Part shown: positions 10,879 to 21,786 of the stretch, in pieces
How the letters are laid out: the number at the start of each line of letters is the position of its first letter
Position numbering within the stretch: the first letter of the stretch is position 1
Source: Aplectana chamaeleonis
Taxonomy: Eukaryota; Nematoda; Chromadorea; Rhabditida; Cosmocercidae
Length of the DNA stretch: 64,000 bases
Direction of reading: 5' to 3'
Assembly: GCA_029168955.1 (NCBI GenBank)
Contig: JAPDOI010001173.1
Coordinates: 62,001 to 126,000, forward strand
Notes under the pieces: model-generated
The model's database searches: none
Told to the model about the DNA's origin: nothing
The model's input: the letters and a program-made list of their open reading frames with translations, nothing else
Made by a program: the position numbers and the translations under genes

Positions 10879-11058
10879 AGGTTCGAGTTTGCGAAGACGT
10901 GCGAAAATTCGCTCCATCAAGTTCTCCTGCTCACGGAACAGCTTTATTGTGATGGACATTTTTCTGCTCCTCCAGATCTTCTATATGATCTCATCGAAAA
11001 GTGCGCTGATCGTCGTCCTGACACATCCGTTGTGAAGCTGATTCAGTACAGGGCCATG
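10879..11058 (+). CDS. TSC2: Tuberin exon (residues 45-104)
   Basis: This 180-bp exon in phase 0 starts after TTTTTTGTAG, giving a 57-bp upstream intron. It encodes LLYDLIEKCADRRPDTSVVK and LIQYRAM, matching human tuberin [20 protein letters not shown] and YRAQ. This is the most diagnostic block in the window. Confidence 0.88.
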
Positions 11059-11775
11059 GTATTTACTTTCCATTGCAGGTTTTTTTCAGCGTGGACATTG
11101 TGTGGAAATAGTGTAATACACTGTTATGACACACTAAAGATCTTACCTCAAACTTCTTTGTTTGAACTTAAACCCAAACAATCATTATACTGTGTGATAG
11201 CCCTTCTCACCAGGATCTTAAAATTTTTTTTCAGATCCGAAAAATCAATTTGAAGGGATTTAATCAAAAATAACGCTTCCGCGCGCGGCATCCTACCAAA
11301 TCCTATGAGCGGTATTGTATTCCTAGGTCTGAAGGGCAGCTAATAAGGAACAAGAAAGAAATAGGGGATTAGAGCAAGATGGTGTAGAGGGTAGAGGAAA
11401 ATGAGAGTGGAGTGTGAGGAAGCGGCATTCAAGCGATAAAAGATTTCGGTTTGACATAGAGTCGACCGAGTGATAGAGGAAACATGACTAATGGACAGGT
11501 AAAAAGATGGTGTTGGACGGGGAGATTGAGAGCGAGGGCAGAGGAAGGGTTGAACGAGAATAGAGGTCGAAATCATAATTTCTTCGAATCGGTTCAGTCT
11601 GATGGCAGTAGTGTTCACCTTAAAATCACAGAACACTCCTTTTAAGGCGGAGTAAAACTTGTGCTCGCTCATGCTTGGCCAAAATGATAAACACGAAGTG
11701 CAGGTGTTGGGCAAGATCATTTCACGCAACGCTTAGGGTATGTAGGCAGCTTGTGGAAGAGGATTTTCCGTTCAG

Positions 11776-11871
11776 AATCTGACTCCACTGACTGCAGATT
11801 GGATTCAAAAGATGCTTCAGCTCGTACGACGTTACTCTAGCGAGTCACAAGGACCAGAGCGGAGGAGCAAG
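11776..11871 (+). CDS. TSC2: Tuberin exon (residues 105-136)
   Basis: This 96-bp exon in phase 0 follows TTTTCCGTTCAG and ends at a GTATTA donor. It encodes ADWIQKMLQLVRRYSSES, corresponding to human DGWIQNLQALMERFFRSES, with the Trp and following helix conserved. The upstream intron (11059-11775) is 717 bp and holds no recognisable element. Confidence 0.85.
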
Positions 11872-11966
11872 GTATTAACCAGTTCATTTGCTGCATTTTT
11901 GTGACTTCCGGACTTTCGAATGGAGTATCCTCCTTTTAGAGAAGAAGCTGTCAATTTTTCTCTTAG

Positions 11967-12089
11967 GCAATGGAGGAGTTGCATGCTTTCTATACGAAAT
12001 ATCGCCCGCTTTACGAGCATGAGTTGGTCACACAGCTTATGATTCCTATGCTGCAGGACATACAACACGAATCAAGTTCTCGGATACAG
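11967..12089 (+). CDS. TSC2: Tuberin exon (residues 137-177)
   Basis: This 123-bp exon in phase 0 follows TTTTTCTCTTAG and ends at GTTGGT. It encodes YRPLYEHELVTQLMIPMLQD, matching human INRQFYEEELINSVVISQL. It opens the 10.5-kb intron 12090-22621. Confidence 0.83.
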
Positions 12090-12196
12090 GTTGGTACCTT
12101 TTTCCACCTATGAATTTTGGCATCTCCGAAGTAATCTAACATGTGACCTTCAGAGAAAGAGACAGAAAGAAATTTTCAACAAAGGCTGTCGAAATA

Positions 12197-12733
12197 TCAG
12201 GTTGTCCGATAAGTTCTTGCCGTTTTTTTAAATTTTTCATAACTTTATTTTTAAACATAAAATAACAACAATTTAATCAATAATGTATTCTCCGTTGTTT
12301 GTTATGACTTGCTCCTGTGTGACTTATGACTTGTTATGTTATGTTATGTTATGACTTGCTCCTGTTATGTTATGACTGTTATGACACGAAATTGCCACTT
12401 TTGAACTTCGCAAACCAATATCGAGCAGTTCTTTCAGCTATGGCACCCTCTCCGTATACGGCACAAATCTCTCTAGCGGCTTCCGTGGCTTTGGCACCTC
12501 GGTCAAACGCAAAAAGTAGATGGTGTCGAAAATGCTCGTTTTTGTCGACTTGACACTCCATTTAAATGCTCTAAAAATTAACAAAAACTAATCGAAACAA
12601 AAAAACCGAATAGACTTTCTTGTAGAGCGAAAAATTTTCTTTCGAATAACACAAAACATTGTATCAAAAAATTTCATTTCGATCGCTAATTTTTTAATTT
12701 AAAAAAACGGCAAGAACTTATCGGAAAACCTGA
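12197..12733 (-). mobile_element. Internally deleted mariner element
   Basis: Nearly identical 37-bp inverted ends begin TCAGGTTGTCCGATAAGTTC on the left (12197) and TCAGGTTTTCCGATAAGTTC at the right end read inward (12733). TA flanks both sides (12195-12196, 12734-12735). On the minus strand, 12561-12379 encodes a mariner N-terminal helix-turn-helix segment (HHLLFAFDRGAKATEAAREI, then RTARYWFAKFKSGNF) and stops. The catalytic part is missing and a short (ATGTT)n run replaces it. It lies in the big TSC2 intron. Confidence 0.8.
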
Positions 12734-12735
12734 TA

Positions 12736-13546
12736 TTTACGCAGAATGACTGCAGCCTCGCATACGGCGATCTCCTCTCCGTCTCTATAGGCGGCTTTAC
12801 ATACCTGCTCACGAACTCGCCTGCGTCGGCGGTATGTTGAGAGGCGTTCAACAGCTAGAGTGTTTGCGCTCGGAAGGCCAGAATTAGCGGGCTAGCCCCC
12901 GAAAACTCCCCGTTTGGGCCGAAAGCTCTGAGTGATTGCTCCCCATCGACCGCACATTGTGACGTCACTTCCTGCTTGTTCAGTCCGAAAACTTCGCGTA
13001 GTCACCTTCTAGATTAGAGCAATTACTGTGCCGTCATAGGCTGCCCCAAATGTATGTCTGTAAAACTTACTTCTTCCGTGACACCATAGCGTTCCCAAAG
13101 CGCGGGTATCGGTGGGAGGTTGAGAAGTGGCAAGGGTTGATTTTTCAACCTTTGCTTGATGTCCCAGAGTGCGTCAATATACCGAGGAATGGCAAACGTG
13201 ATTAGCACAAAAGCTGGACTTTCCAATGCGGCTTATACATTGCGGGCTGCCATTTTTGCGATCTACACATTAGAGTATCGCAGAAAAAACAATGCAGGCA
13301 CTCGCAGCACGTTGGCTCGAAAATGTTGGCAGATACAGGGTGTCGCCTGAAACCTCCGGCGCTTTTCTCGTAAGGTGCATTATCTGCAGCCATCTGCCGT
13401 GTTTTGTTGCGCATCGACGGGGTGGGACTCAGTCGATCGGCCAGCTCCCGCCTAAAGTACGATCCGTGTCGACTGTATGTGTACGGCGTCCGGCTCATCC
13501 TGGGCCTTTTGTAACATCTTGTTCAGTTCTTGTGTTCAATGGTTCA
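12736..13546. other. Unique-looking intron sequence
   Basis: This is the remainder of the large TSC2 intron between two transposons. No repeat was recognised. Minus-strand ORFs in 13023-13498 look partly coding and are listed separately. Confidence 0.4.
13073..13498 (-). CDS. Unidentified minus-strand coding-like segments
   Basis: From 13498 leftwards an ATG opens MSRTPYTYSRHGSYFRRELA and continues Arg-rich for about 95 residues. A second segment, 13226-13073, reads FAIPRYIDALWDIKQRLKNQ and then PPIPALWERYGVTEE, and runs into a consensus donor GTAAGT at 13072. Two stop codons separate the segments in the second frame, so an intron or decay must be assumed. No family was recognised. This could be a small gene nested antisense in the TSC2 intron. 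Confidence 0.25.
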
Positions 13547-14305
13547 TTAAGGGCATAGTCCAAGCTCAGGGGTAGTTTTTGATATTATACTGCGGCCGCC
13601 GTGAATAGCAACCTTGCCAAGCGCGAAATCTCAATTCGCTCAAATAAGCGAGGAAGAAGTCGACCACGCCCCCAGGAAAGAAAAAACGGGTGCCGCCAAC
13701 CGACAAGCTTTCGATCTCAATAGGGAAGAGAAGCGCTATGAATTTTATTTAGAATCTATGTTTCTTCATTTGTTTCCGGTCTGGCTTTATATTGTGACCT
13801 GCTTCAGAACGATGGCTGCGAATAGCGAGAAAAACAATCTCGAGACAACTCGTCGGCGAACTTCTCGCCGTTCAAATTCGCAATTTTTTGAGGGGCCATA
13901 ACTCCGTTTGCAGTAAGTTTTGAGCCATTCTGGGGTAACCATTGTGATCAGGGGTGTGCATTTTCCGTTTACCGATTTACCGATTTTCCGGATTTACCGG
14001 TGTTTTTCGGTAAATTTTGATTTACCGATTTTTTCTCAAAATATACCGAAAAGAAAAGTTGGATGTGGGCCTATTTCTGGGGGCCTATTTCTTACTCGTA
14101 TTTCACGGGTTCGCCACTGTTATGGCATGCCTTTGGCACGATATCCTTCTTTATTCTTTTTGTTACTCTTTCTAACCCTTTTGGCTTACTTTCTGAATAA
14201 TCCAACAATCTTTTCACCTTTTATGTCACGTGCCTCCCCTTATCGAAATACTACTTACATATCAGCAGAGTCCCGAAGCAGATTATTCAGGAACTGAAAT
14301 TTTTT

Positions 14306-14515
14306 TTGGAGCCCCTGGACACCACACTGAATCCACTGCAGTTTTGGCACGACTCCACTGTGAAATCATCGTGCCAGCACCTTTCCCCACTGACCAATAA
14401 GTACTTTTGCCCGCCTCCTGGCACAGCTGAGGCTGAATGGATGTTTTCCTCAGCTGCCCTGATTTTGAGTTACTACAGAAAGACCTTGACGACAGAAAAT
14501 TTTGAAATGTAACTT
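14306..14515 (+). pseudogene. hAT transposase C-terminal dimerisation domain, fragment
   Basis: The frame reads LNPLQFWHDS, then SPLTNKYFCPPPGTAEAEWM, FSSAALILSYYRKTL and TTENFEM. This is the hAT-family C-terminal dimerisation pattern (P-L-W, L-A-R-Y-L-C-I-P-T-S-S-E-R-F-S, R-L-E-N). The DDE catalytic part and the DNA-binding part are missing, so it cannot act alone. It lies between the left end of the hAT element and the nested mariner. Confidence 0.75.
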
Positions 14516-14692
14516 TTTCTGAAAATCAACGTCTCGCTGATCAGCTTCAGCTGTTGAGCTCAGGTTAATATGTAAAACTCACTCATTATTTGCACTATCC
14601 TCATGCACTATTGAAAATGATACATAAAAAGGTCATTTGTGCTACCGTATTCTTACATATAACAATGGAATATATTAGGTGGTTACCTATGA

Positions 14693-15212
14693 GGCCCCGG
14701 TCATAGTTGGATGAGCCGACGTCTCCAGCCCAGTCGATACACACAGAATGCATTGGAAATGGGATGCAAAGATCATTCGGTGTATCCCCCCCGCACCCCC
14801 CAACACCCACCCGGTCGATTCGTATGTTTAAAATGATGGAGTGAGGTTGAGAAAATCACTCGGTGTATCAGACGCGGTCGATATCCATGCAATACGTGGA
14901 TGACGACGGATGAGAAAATCACCGGGTGGGCGGGTCGATGATAAAACCTTGCGTATCACTAGAAAGCTAACCCTACTGCTACCTCCGTTCCTTCACCATA
15001 CACTTCTTCACTATTTCTCTGAACAGGTGCAATCCTGTCGGCCACGTAATCATCGTCATATCTAGTTGGATACACCGAGTGATTTTCTCAACCTCACTCC
15101 ATCATTTTAAACATACGTATCGACCGGGTGGGTGTTGGGGGGTGCGCGGGGGATGTTGGGGGGGGGAGTCGGTGGGTTACAGATACAAATAGCACCAACT
15201 CTGACCGGGGCC
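14693..15212. repeat. Harbinger-like MITE with long internal inverted repeats
   Basis: The ends GGCCCCGGTCATAGTTGG and CCAACTCTGACCGGGGCC are inverted copies (one mismatch) flanked by TGA on both sides (14690-14692, 15213-15215). Internal arms of over 60 bp, including AAAATGATGGAGTGAGGTTG near 14834 and its complement near 15090, make most of it foldable. Removing it joins the mariner terminal repeat exactly. Confidence 0.75.
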
Positions 15213-15277
15213 TGAAAGCGCGTTTTTTCACGATTAAAAAAATTAAAATTTGAAAAATTTTTATTTAACTTTTATTA

Positions 15278-15643
15278 ACTATAACAACCATTATTAACAA
15301 TAACATTATTCCAGTTTATGGGCAATTTATGAATACTATCGAAAAAAAATTTAGGCTGTTTTAAGGCGATCCAATCATCAAACCATCTTTGGACATCTTC
15401 ATGTTTAGTGAAAGGCTGTTCGGCCAATCCATGAGCCATCGATCGAAACAGATGATAGTCCGAAGGAGCAATATCTGGACTATATGGCGGGTGGGGCAAG
15501 ACTTCCCAATTCATTTCTTGCAACTCCTTTTTAACTTGTTTTCCAACATGGGGTCGGGCGTTGTCGTGAAGAAGTATGGGACGTTCGTGTCTTGTAGCCC
15601 ATTCAGGTCGTTTGATGGCTACTTCTTGGTTCAAGTTGGCTAA
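15278..15643 (-). pseudogene. Mariner transposase, C-terminal half
   Basis: Reading leftwards from 15643 the frame gives LANLNQEVAIKRPEW, ILLHDNARPHVGKQVKK, WEVLPHPPYSPDIAPSDYHL and FRSMAHGLAEQPF. HDNARPH carries the second catalytic Asp and PPYSPDIAPSDYHLF carries the mariner third Asp (DD34D). The half is open to its stop. Its N-terminal partner lies at 21117-21410; the host codons GAGCAA/TTAGCC are split exactly by the insertion. Confidence 0.85.
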
Positions 15644-18600
15644 TTGTGGTGAGCGCGAAGCGCTCACCAGATTTGGCTTTGATTCGCCATCGCGCAACCC
15701 CCTGATCTCAGTATCAGGGTCCAGAGTAAACGTAGGAAGACCGTTCTTTTTGCATTTAATATACTTCAGAAAGGTGAGTAACTGTTCGAAAAATGGTCTG
15801 GAATGGTTACCTGAGATTCGAGAAAAAGTGTCAAAACCACGTCATTTTGGTCGAAAAAATGTTCATCTCCTTTTCTTTTTTCAGTTGGCGTTCACGATCT
15901 TGTTGGAAAACTTATCGTTGAGCTAGAGAGCTCATTTTTGGCCAGACAGCTGGTTTTGTTTGCACCTAGCTCCTGTCAAAATTTGAAGCTGGTTGCTCAA
16001 TTTTTGCGGAACCTCAAAATTGAGGGTCAAGAAAGTCAAAAACACGTAAACATGTTATTACAAACCATCCGACGTTTACTTATTCGTAAAAATGAACTAG
16101 TGAAATAAACACCGTTACTGATAGGCTTTTGCTCAGGATTTGACGGGGCAACGCTTCAATCAATACGGCAGGATCTCGGAAGTATTTTTTGGAACGCCGC
16201 ACGGTGTGACTCAGAAGTGCGCCACAGAACGCCGTAGATAGTGTGCGGGACCCCAGCAGGAGTGCGAAAGACGCCGTAGAAAGTGTGTGGGACCCAAATG
16301 GGTGTGCGCAGAACGCCGTAGAAAGTGTGCGGGACCCAAGTGGGAGTGCGCCGGACGCCGTAGAAAGTGTGCGGGACCCACGTGGGAGTGCGCCGGACGC
16401 CGTAGATAGTGTGCTGGACCCAAATGGGTGTGCGCAGAACGCCGTAGAAAGTGTGTGGGACCCAAATGGGTGTGCGCAGAACGCCGTAGAAAGTGTGCGG
16501 GACCCAGGTGGGAGTGCGCCGGACGCCGTAGAAAGTGTGCGGGACCCAAATGGGTGTGCGCAGAACGCCCTAGAAAGTGTGTGGGACCCAAATGAGAGTG
16601 CGCCGGACGCCGTAGAAAATGTGCGGGACCCAAATGGGTGTGCGCAGAACGCCGTAGAAAGTGTGCGGGACCCAAGTGAGAGTGCGCCGGACGCCGTAGT
16701 AAAGATGTGGGACCCAAATGGGTGTGCGCAGAACGCCGTAGAAAGTGTGCGGGACCCAAATGGGTGTGCGCAGAACGCCGTAGAAAGTGTGCGGGACCCA
16801 GGTGGGAGTGCGCCGGACGCCGTAGAAAGTGTGCACGACCCAAATGAGAGTGCGCCGGACGCCGCAGAAAGTGTGCGGGACCCACGTGGGGGTGCGCCGG
16901 ACGCCGTAGAAAGTGCGCGGGACCCAAATGAGAGTGCGCCGGACGCCGTAGAAAGTGTGCGGGACCCAAATGGGTGTGCGCAAAACGCCCTAGAAAGTGA
17001 GTGGGACCCAAATGAGAGTGCGCCGGACGCCGTAGAAAGTATGCGGGACCCAAATGAGAGTGCGCCGGACGTCGTAGAAAGTGTGCGGGACCCGAATGGG
17101 TGTGCGTAGAACGCCCTATAAAGTGTGTGGGACCCAAATGAAAGTGCGCCGGACGCCGTAGAAAGTGCCGGACCCAAATGGGTGTGCGCAGAACGCCGTA
17201 GAAAGTGTGCGGGACCCAAATGGGTGTGCGCAGAACGCCCTAGAAAGTGTGCGGGACCCAAGTGAGAGTGCGCCGGACGCCGTAGAAAGTGTGCGGGACC
17301 CAAATGGGTGTGCGCAGAACGCCCTAGAAAGTGTGCGAGACCCAAATGAGAGTGCGCAGAACGCCGTAGTAAAGATGTGGGACCCAAATGGGTGTGCGCA
17401 GAACGCCGTAGAAAGGGTGCGGGACCCAAATGGGTGTGCGCAGAACGCCCTAGAAAGTGTGTGGGACCCGAATGAGAGTGCGCCGGACGCCGTAGAAAGT
17501 GTGCGGGACCCACGTGGGGGTGCGCCGGACGCCGTAGAAAGTGTGCGGGACCCAAGTGGATGGGCGCAGAACGCCGTAGAAAGTGTGCGGGACCCAAGTG
17601 GGAGTGCGCCGGACGCCGTAGAAAGTGTGCGGGACCCACATGGGTGTGCGCAAAACGCCCTAGAAAGTGTGTGGGACCCAAATGAGAGTGCGCCGGACGC
17701 CGTAGAAAGTATGCGGGACCCAAATGAGAGTGCGCCGGACGCCGTAGAAAGTGTGCGGGACCCGAATGGGTGTGCGCAGAACGCCGTAGTAAAGATGTGG
17801 GACCCAAATGGGTGTGCGCAGAACGCCGTAGAAAGTGTGCGGGACCCAAATGGGTGTGCGCAGAACGCCGTAGAAAGTGTGCGGGACCCAGGTGGGAGTG
17901 CGCCGGACGCCGTAGAAAGTGTGCGCGACCCAAATGAGAGTGCGCCGGACGCCGCAGAAAGTGTGCGGGACCCACGTGGGGGTGCGCCGGACGCCGTAGA
18001 AAGTGCGCGGGACCCAAGTGGATGGGCGCAGAACGCCGTAGAAAGTGTGCGGGACCCAAATGGGAGTGCGCCGGACGCCGTAGAAAGTGTGCGGGACCCA
18101 AATGGGTGTGCGCAAAACGCCCTAGAAAGTGAGTGGGACCCAAATGAGAGTGCGCCGGACGCCGTAGAAAGTATGCGGGACCCAAATGAGAGTGCGCCGG
18201 ACGTCGTAGAAAGTGTGCGGGACCCGAATGGGTGTGCGTAGAAGGCCCTGTAAAGTGTGTGGGACCCAAATGAAAGTGCGCCGGACGCCGTAGAAAGTGC
18301 CGGACCCAAATGGGTGTGCGCAGAACGCCGTAGAAAGTGTGCGAGACCCAAATGGGTGTGCGCAGAACGCCCTAGAAAGTGTGCGGGACCCAAGTGAGAG
18401 TGCTGACGCCGTAGAAAGTGTGCGGGACCCAAATGGGTGTGCGCAGAACGCCCTAGAAAGTGTGCGAGACCCAAGTGAGAGTGCGCAGAACGCCGTAGTA
18501 AAGATGTGGGACCCAAATGGGTGTGCGCAGAACGCCGTAGAAAGTGTGCGGGACCCAAATGGGTGTGCGCAGAACGCCCTAGAAAGTGTGTGGGACCCGA

Positions 18601-21116
18601 ATGAGAGTGCGCCGGACGCCGTAGAAAGTGTGCGGGACCCACGTGGGGGTGCGCCGGACGCCGTAGAAAGTGTGCGGGACCCAAGTGGATGGGCGCAGAA
18701 CGCCGTAGAAAGTGTGCGGGACCCAAGTGGGAGTGCGCCGGACGCCGTAGAAAGTGTGCGGGACCCACATGGGTGTGCGCAAAACGCCCTAGAAAGTGTG
18801 TGGGACCCAAATGAGAGTGCGCCGGACGCCGTAGAAAGTATGCGGGACCCAAATGAGAGTGCGCCGGACGCCGTAGAAAGTGTGCGGGACCCGAATGGGT
18901 GTGCGCAGAACGCCGTAGTAAAGATGTGGGACCCAAATGGGTGTGCGCAGAACGCCGTAGAAAGTGTGCGGGACCCAAATGGGTGTGCGCAGAACGCCGT
19001 AGAAAGGGTGCGGGACCCAAATGGGTGTGCGCCGGACGCCGTAGAAAGTATGCGGGACCCAAATGAGAGTGCGCCGGACGTCGTAAAAAGTGTGCGGGAC
19101 CCGAATGGGTGTGCGTAGAACGCCCTATAAAGTGTGTGGGACCCAAATGAAAGTGCGCCGGACGCCGTAGAAAGTGCCGGACCCAAATGGGTGTGCGCAG
19201 AACGCCGTAGAAAGTGTGCGGGACCCAAATGGGTGTGCGCAAAACGCCCTAGAAAGTGTGTGGGACCCAAATGAGAGTGCGCCGGACGCCGTAGAAAGTA
19301 TGCGGGACCCAAATGAGAGTGCGCCGGACGCCGTAGAAAGTGTGCGGGACCCGAATGGGTGTGCGCAGAACGCCGTAGTAAAGATGTGGGACCCAAATGG
19401 GTGTGCGCAGAACGCCGTAGAAAGGGTGCGGGACCCAAATGGGTGTGCGCAGAACGCCCTAGAAAGTGTGTGGGACCCGAATGAGAGTGCGCCGGACGCC
19501 GTAGAAAGTGTGCGGGACCCACGTGGGGGTGCGCCGGACGCCGTAGAAAGTGTGCGGGACCCAAGTGGATGGGCGCAGAACGCCGTAGAAAGTGTGCGGG
19601 ACCCAAGTGGGAGTGCGCCGGACGCCGTAGAAAGTGTGCGGGACCCACATGGGTGTGCGCAAAACGCCCTAGAAAGTGTGTGGGAACCAAATGAGAGTGC
19701 GCCGGACGCCGTAGAAAGTATGCGGGACCCAAATGAGAGTGCGCCGGACGCCGTAGAAAGTGTGCGGGACCCGAATGGGTGTGCGCAGAACGCCGTAGTA
19801 AAGATGTGGGACCCAAATGGGTGTGCGCAGAACGCCGTAGAAAGTGTGCGGGACCCAAGTGGGAGTGCGCCGTACGCCGTAGAAAGTATGCGGGACCCAA
19901 ATGGGTGTGCGCAAAACGCCCTAGAAAGTGTGTGGAACCCAAATGAGAGTGCGCCGGACGCCGTAGAAAGTATGCGGGACCCAAATGAGAGTGCGCCGGA
20001 CGCCGTAGAAAGTGTGCGGGACCCGAGTGGGTGTGCGCAGAACGCCCTATAAAGTGTGTGGGACCCAAATGAAAGTGCGCCGGACGCCGTAGAAAGTGCC
20101 GGACCCAAATGGGTGTGCGCAGAACGCCGTAGAAAGTGTGCAGGACATCAGTGGGAGGGTGCAAGATGTGACAGAATGTGCGCAACACATTAGTGGGAGT
20201 GTGCAGGATGTCATAGAAAGTGTGCAGGACATCAGTGAGAGTGTGCAGGACTATAGTGGGAGTGTGCAGCACCTTATAGAAAGTGTGTAGGACATCAGTA
20301 GAGGGGTGCAGGACATCAGTGGGCGTGTGCAGGACGTCATAGAAAGTGCGCAGGCTATCAGTTGGAGTGCGCAGGACGTCATAGAAGGGGGGGGGCAGGA
20401 CATCAGTGGGTTTACTTTCATCTAACACCACCAGGCATAAATCATGTTAGAAAGGAAACCTTTAGGAAAAATAATTGAAATTCCTGAAAGTTTAGGTTCC
20501 TGGAAAAAGTAAAGATTTGGCATGACCATAGAAGTATACTCAGTTAAAAAGGGAAGATAAAGAAAAATGAAAAAAAGGTTTTGAAATATTCCTGAGAACG
20601 ATTTGGCGTAGAATAATCTGTTTTTCGGGAAATGAAGTGAAATAGTTGAAAGTATGATTTGGCAGTCGAGTTTGAACCAACTTTTGATAAGAGTTGTGCA
20701 AAACGAGAGATCCTTGCTGTCTGTGCTTACCCGTAGAACATATCAAAGCGAAATCACGCGTGAAATGGGAAGCATCAAAATTTTTTCGGGAGCTGTAATG
20801 CGGCGGTCTTCACGTATTAGGTGAAGTAAAATCAACACGCGTGATTTCGCTTTGATATGTTCTACGGATAAGCACAGACAAGGCGATCTCTCGTTTTGCA
20901 CAACTCTTATCAAAAGTTGGTTCAAACTCGACTGCCAAATCATACTTTCAACTATTTCACTTCATTTCCCGAAAAACAGATTATTCTACGCCAAATCGTT
21001 CTCAGGAATATTTCAAAACCTTTTTTTCATTTTTCTTTATCTTCCCTTTTTAACTGAGTATATTTTTATGACCATGCCAAATCTTTACTTTTGCCAGGAA
21101 CCTAAACTTTCAGGAA
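15644..21116 (-). mobile_element. Hairpin-ended Helitron/Helentron-like insertion carrying a satellite array
   Basis: The 5.47-kb block interrupts a mariner ORF without an obvious longer duplication; the empty site reconstructs as GGCTAA/TTGCTC. Read on the minus strand it begins TTCCTGAAAGTTTAGG and ends with a perfect GC-rich hairpin, GTGAGCGCTTCGCGCTCAC, followed by CACAA. A near-terminal 3' hairpin, lack of duplication, insertion at A/T bases and internal tandem repeats are features of Helitron/Helentron-type elements. A second copy of the hairpin terminus is at 57125-57440 and a copy of the other terminus at 53330-53545. No Rep/helicase ORF is present, so it would be non-autonomous. Confidence 0.55.
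16205..20410. repeat. Large array of a 42-bp satellite with higher-order repeats
   Basis: About 100 units repeat GTGCGGGACCCAAATGGGTG TGCGCAGAACGCCGTAGAAAGT (42 bp, here split) and variants. The first 3.9 kb is tight and the last 270 bp (from about 20140) is more diverged (GTGCAGGACATCAGTGGGAG type). A shortened junction unit AAGTGCCGGACCCAAAT recurs at about 17166, 18297, 19174 and 20096, marking higher-order blocks of roughly 0.9-1.1 kb. Because 42 is a multiple of three and the unit lacks stops in several frames, ORFs up to 769 codons occur on both strands; these are artefacts. Confidence 0.92.
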
Positions 21117-21118
21117 TT
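20479..21118. repeat. Foldback: about 280-bp inverted arms around a 75-bp loop
   Basis: 20479-20762 is the inverted copy of 20836-21118 with few differences; for example ACGATTTGGCGTAGAATAAT at about 20599 is complementary to the right arm near 20981. The right arm forms one end of the 15644-21116 insertion. A diverged single copy lies at 53330-53545. Confidence 0.8.
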
Positions 21119-21410
21119 GCTCTTTGTAACGAGCTGCTGTAACTGTTTCACCGGGTTTGAGTAGTTCATAATACAGAACACCCTTCTGATCCCACCAGAT
21201 ACGGAGCAGAACCTTCTCTCCATGAATATTGGGCTTCGGGATCAATTTGGGAGCTTTTCCTGAATCTGTCCATGATCTTTTACGCCTGGGGTTATCGAAA
21301 TAAATCCACTTTTCATCTCCAGTGATGATTCTATGCATGAATGACTTGTGCCGTTGTCGTTCAAGAAGTCCTCCCGCAAATGCTCTTTTGTTGGCGCTTC
21401 TGAAGTCATC
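21117..21410 (-). pseudogene. Mariner transposase, middle portion
   Basis: From about 21410 leftwards the frame gives LLERQRHKSFMHRIITGDEK W (first catalytic Asp in TGDEKW), KPNIHGEKVLLRIWWDQKG and VLYYELLKPGETVTAARYKE Q (split here). It stops at the 5.5-kb insertion and continues at 15643. The N-terminal helix-turn-helix part expected before 21410 is missing, so this copy was already internally deleted or decayed. Confidence 0.85.
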
Positions 21411-21786
21411 TATAAATAATTTTTAAAAAATTAGTGAATATACTAATTACAAATAAGTTAACAGTATTAGATAGCGCTTAAAACGCTCTACAAGGTAAAC
21501 ACAGACAAAATTTTTTTTAAAAAAATTTATTCATGCAAAAAAAACGGGGAAAGAAAAACGCGCTTCCATAGGTAACCAACCACTTAATATATCAAAGTCG
21601 AAGTCAGAATTTTTACCGAATTTTCCGTTTTTACCGTATTTACCGAAAAAAAAGTTCGGGAAAAAGTTTCGGTAAAAATTTACCTAAAAGAATTTTCCGC
21701 ACACCCTGATTGTGATCAGCGTGAAATTTCTTCCAAGATAAACATGGAAACAAAAACTCGATTCCGAGGTTGGACTGTGCCTTCAA

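Larger units (their letters stand above)
14675..21587 (-). mobile_element. Mariner transposon, split by two later insertions
   Basis: The left end TTAGGTGGTTACCTATG (14675) and right end CATAGGTAACCAACCACTTAA (to 21587) are inverted copies, followed inward by AAGCGCGTTTTT on each side, with TA on both flanks (14673-14674, 21588-21589). The ends resemble irritans-type mariners (TTAGGT). The left inverted repeat is broken by a 520-bp MITE (14693-15212) and the transposase is broken by a 5.5-kb insertion (15644-21116). Confidence 0.82.
13949..21708 (+). mobile_element. hAT transposon remnant, carrying a nested mariner
   Basis: The inverted ends CAGGGGTGTGC and GCACACCCTG are flanked by the exact 8-bp duplication ATTGTGAT (13941-13948 and 21709-21716), the hAT hallmark. 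Subterminal sequence is rich in TTTACCG/CGGTAAA words on both sides. Without the nested mariner the element is only about 850 bp, keeping the 3' part of the transposase. Confidence 0.85.
13551..21782. repeat. TTAA-flanked MITE family A, copy 1, split by a hAT insertion
   Basis: The left end GGGCATAGTCCAAGCTCAG (after TTAA 13547-13550) and right end CCGAGGTTGGACTGTGCCT (before TCAA 21783-21786) match the intact copy at 24485-24958 in reverse orientation. The two halves (13551-13948 and 21709-21782) are separated by the hAT element at 13949-21708. Confidence 0.75.

Noticed and set aside
16080..20431. Very long ORFs (up to 769 codons) on both strands
   Set aside because: They lie wholly in the 42-bp satellite. 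The unit length is a multiple of three and lacks stops in several frames, so long ORFs arise automatically in sense and antisense alike.
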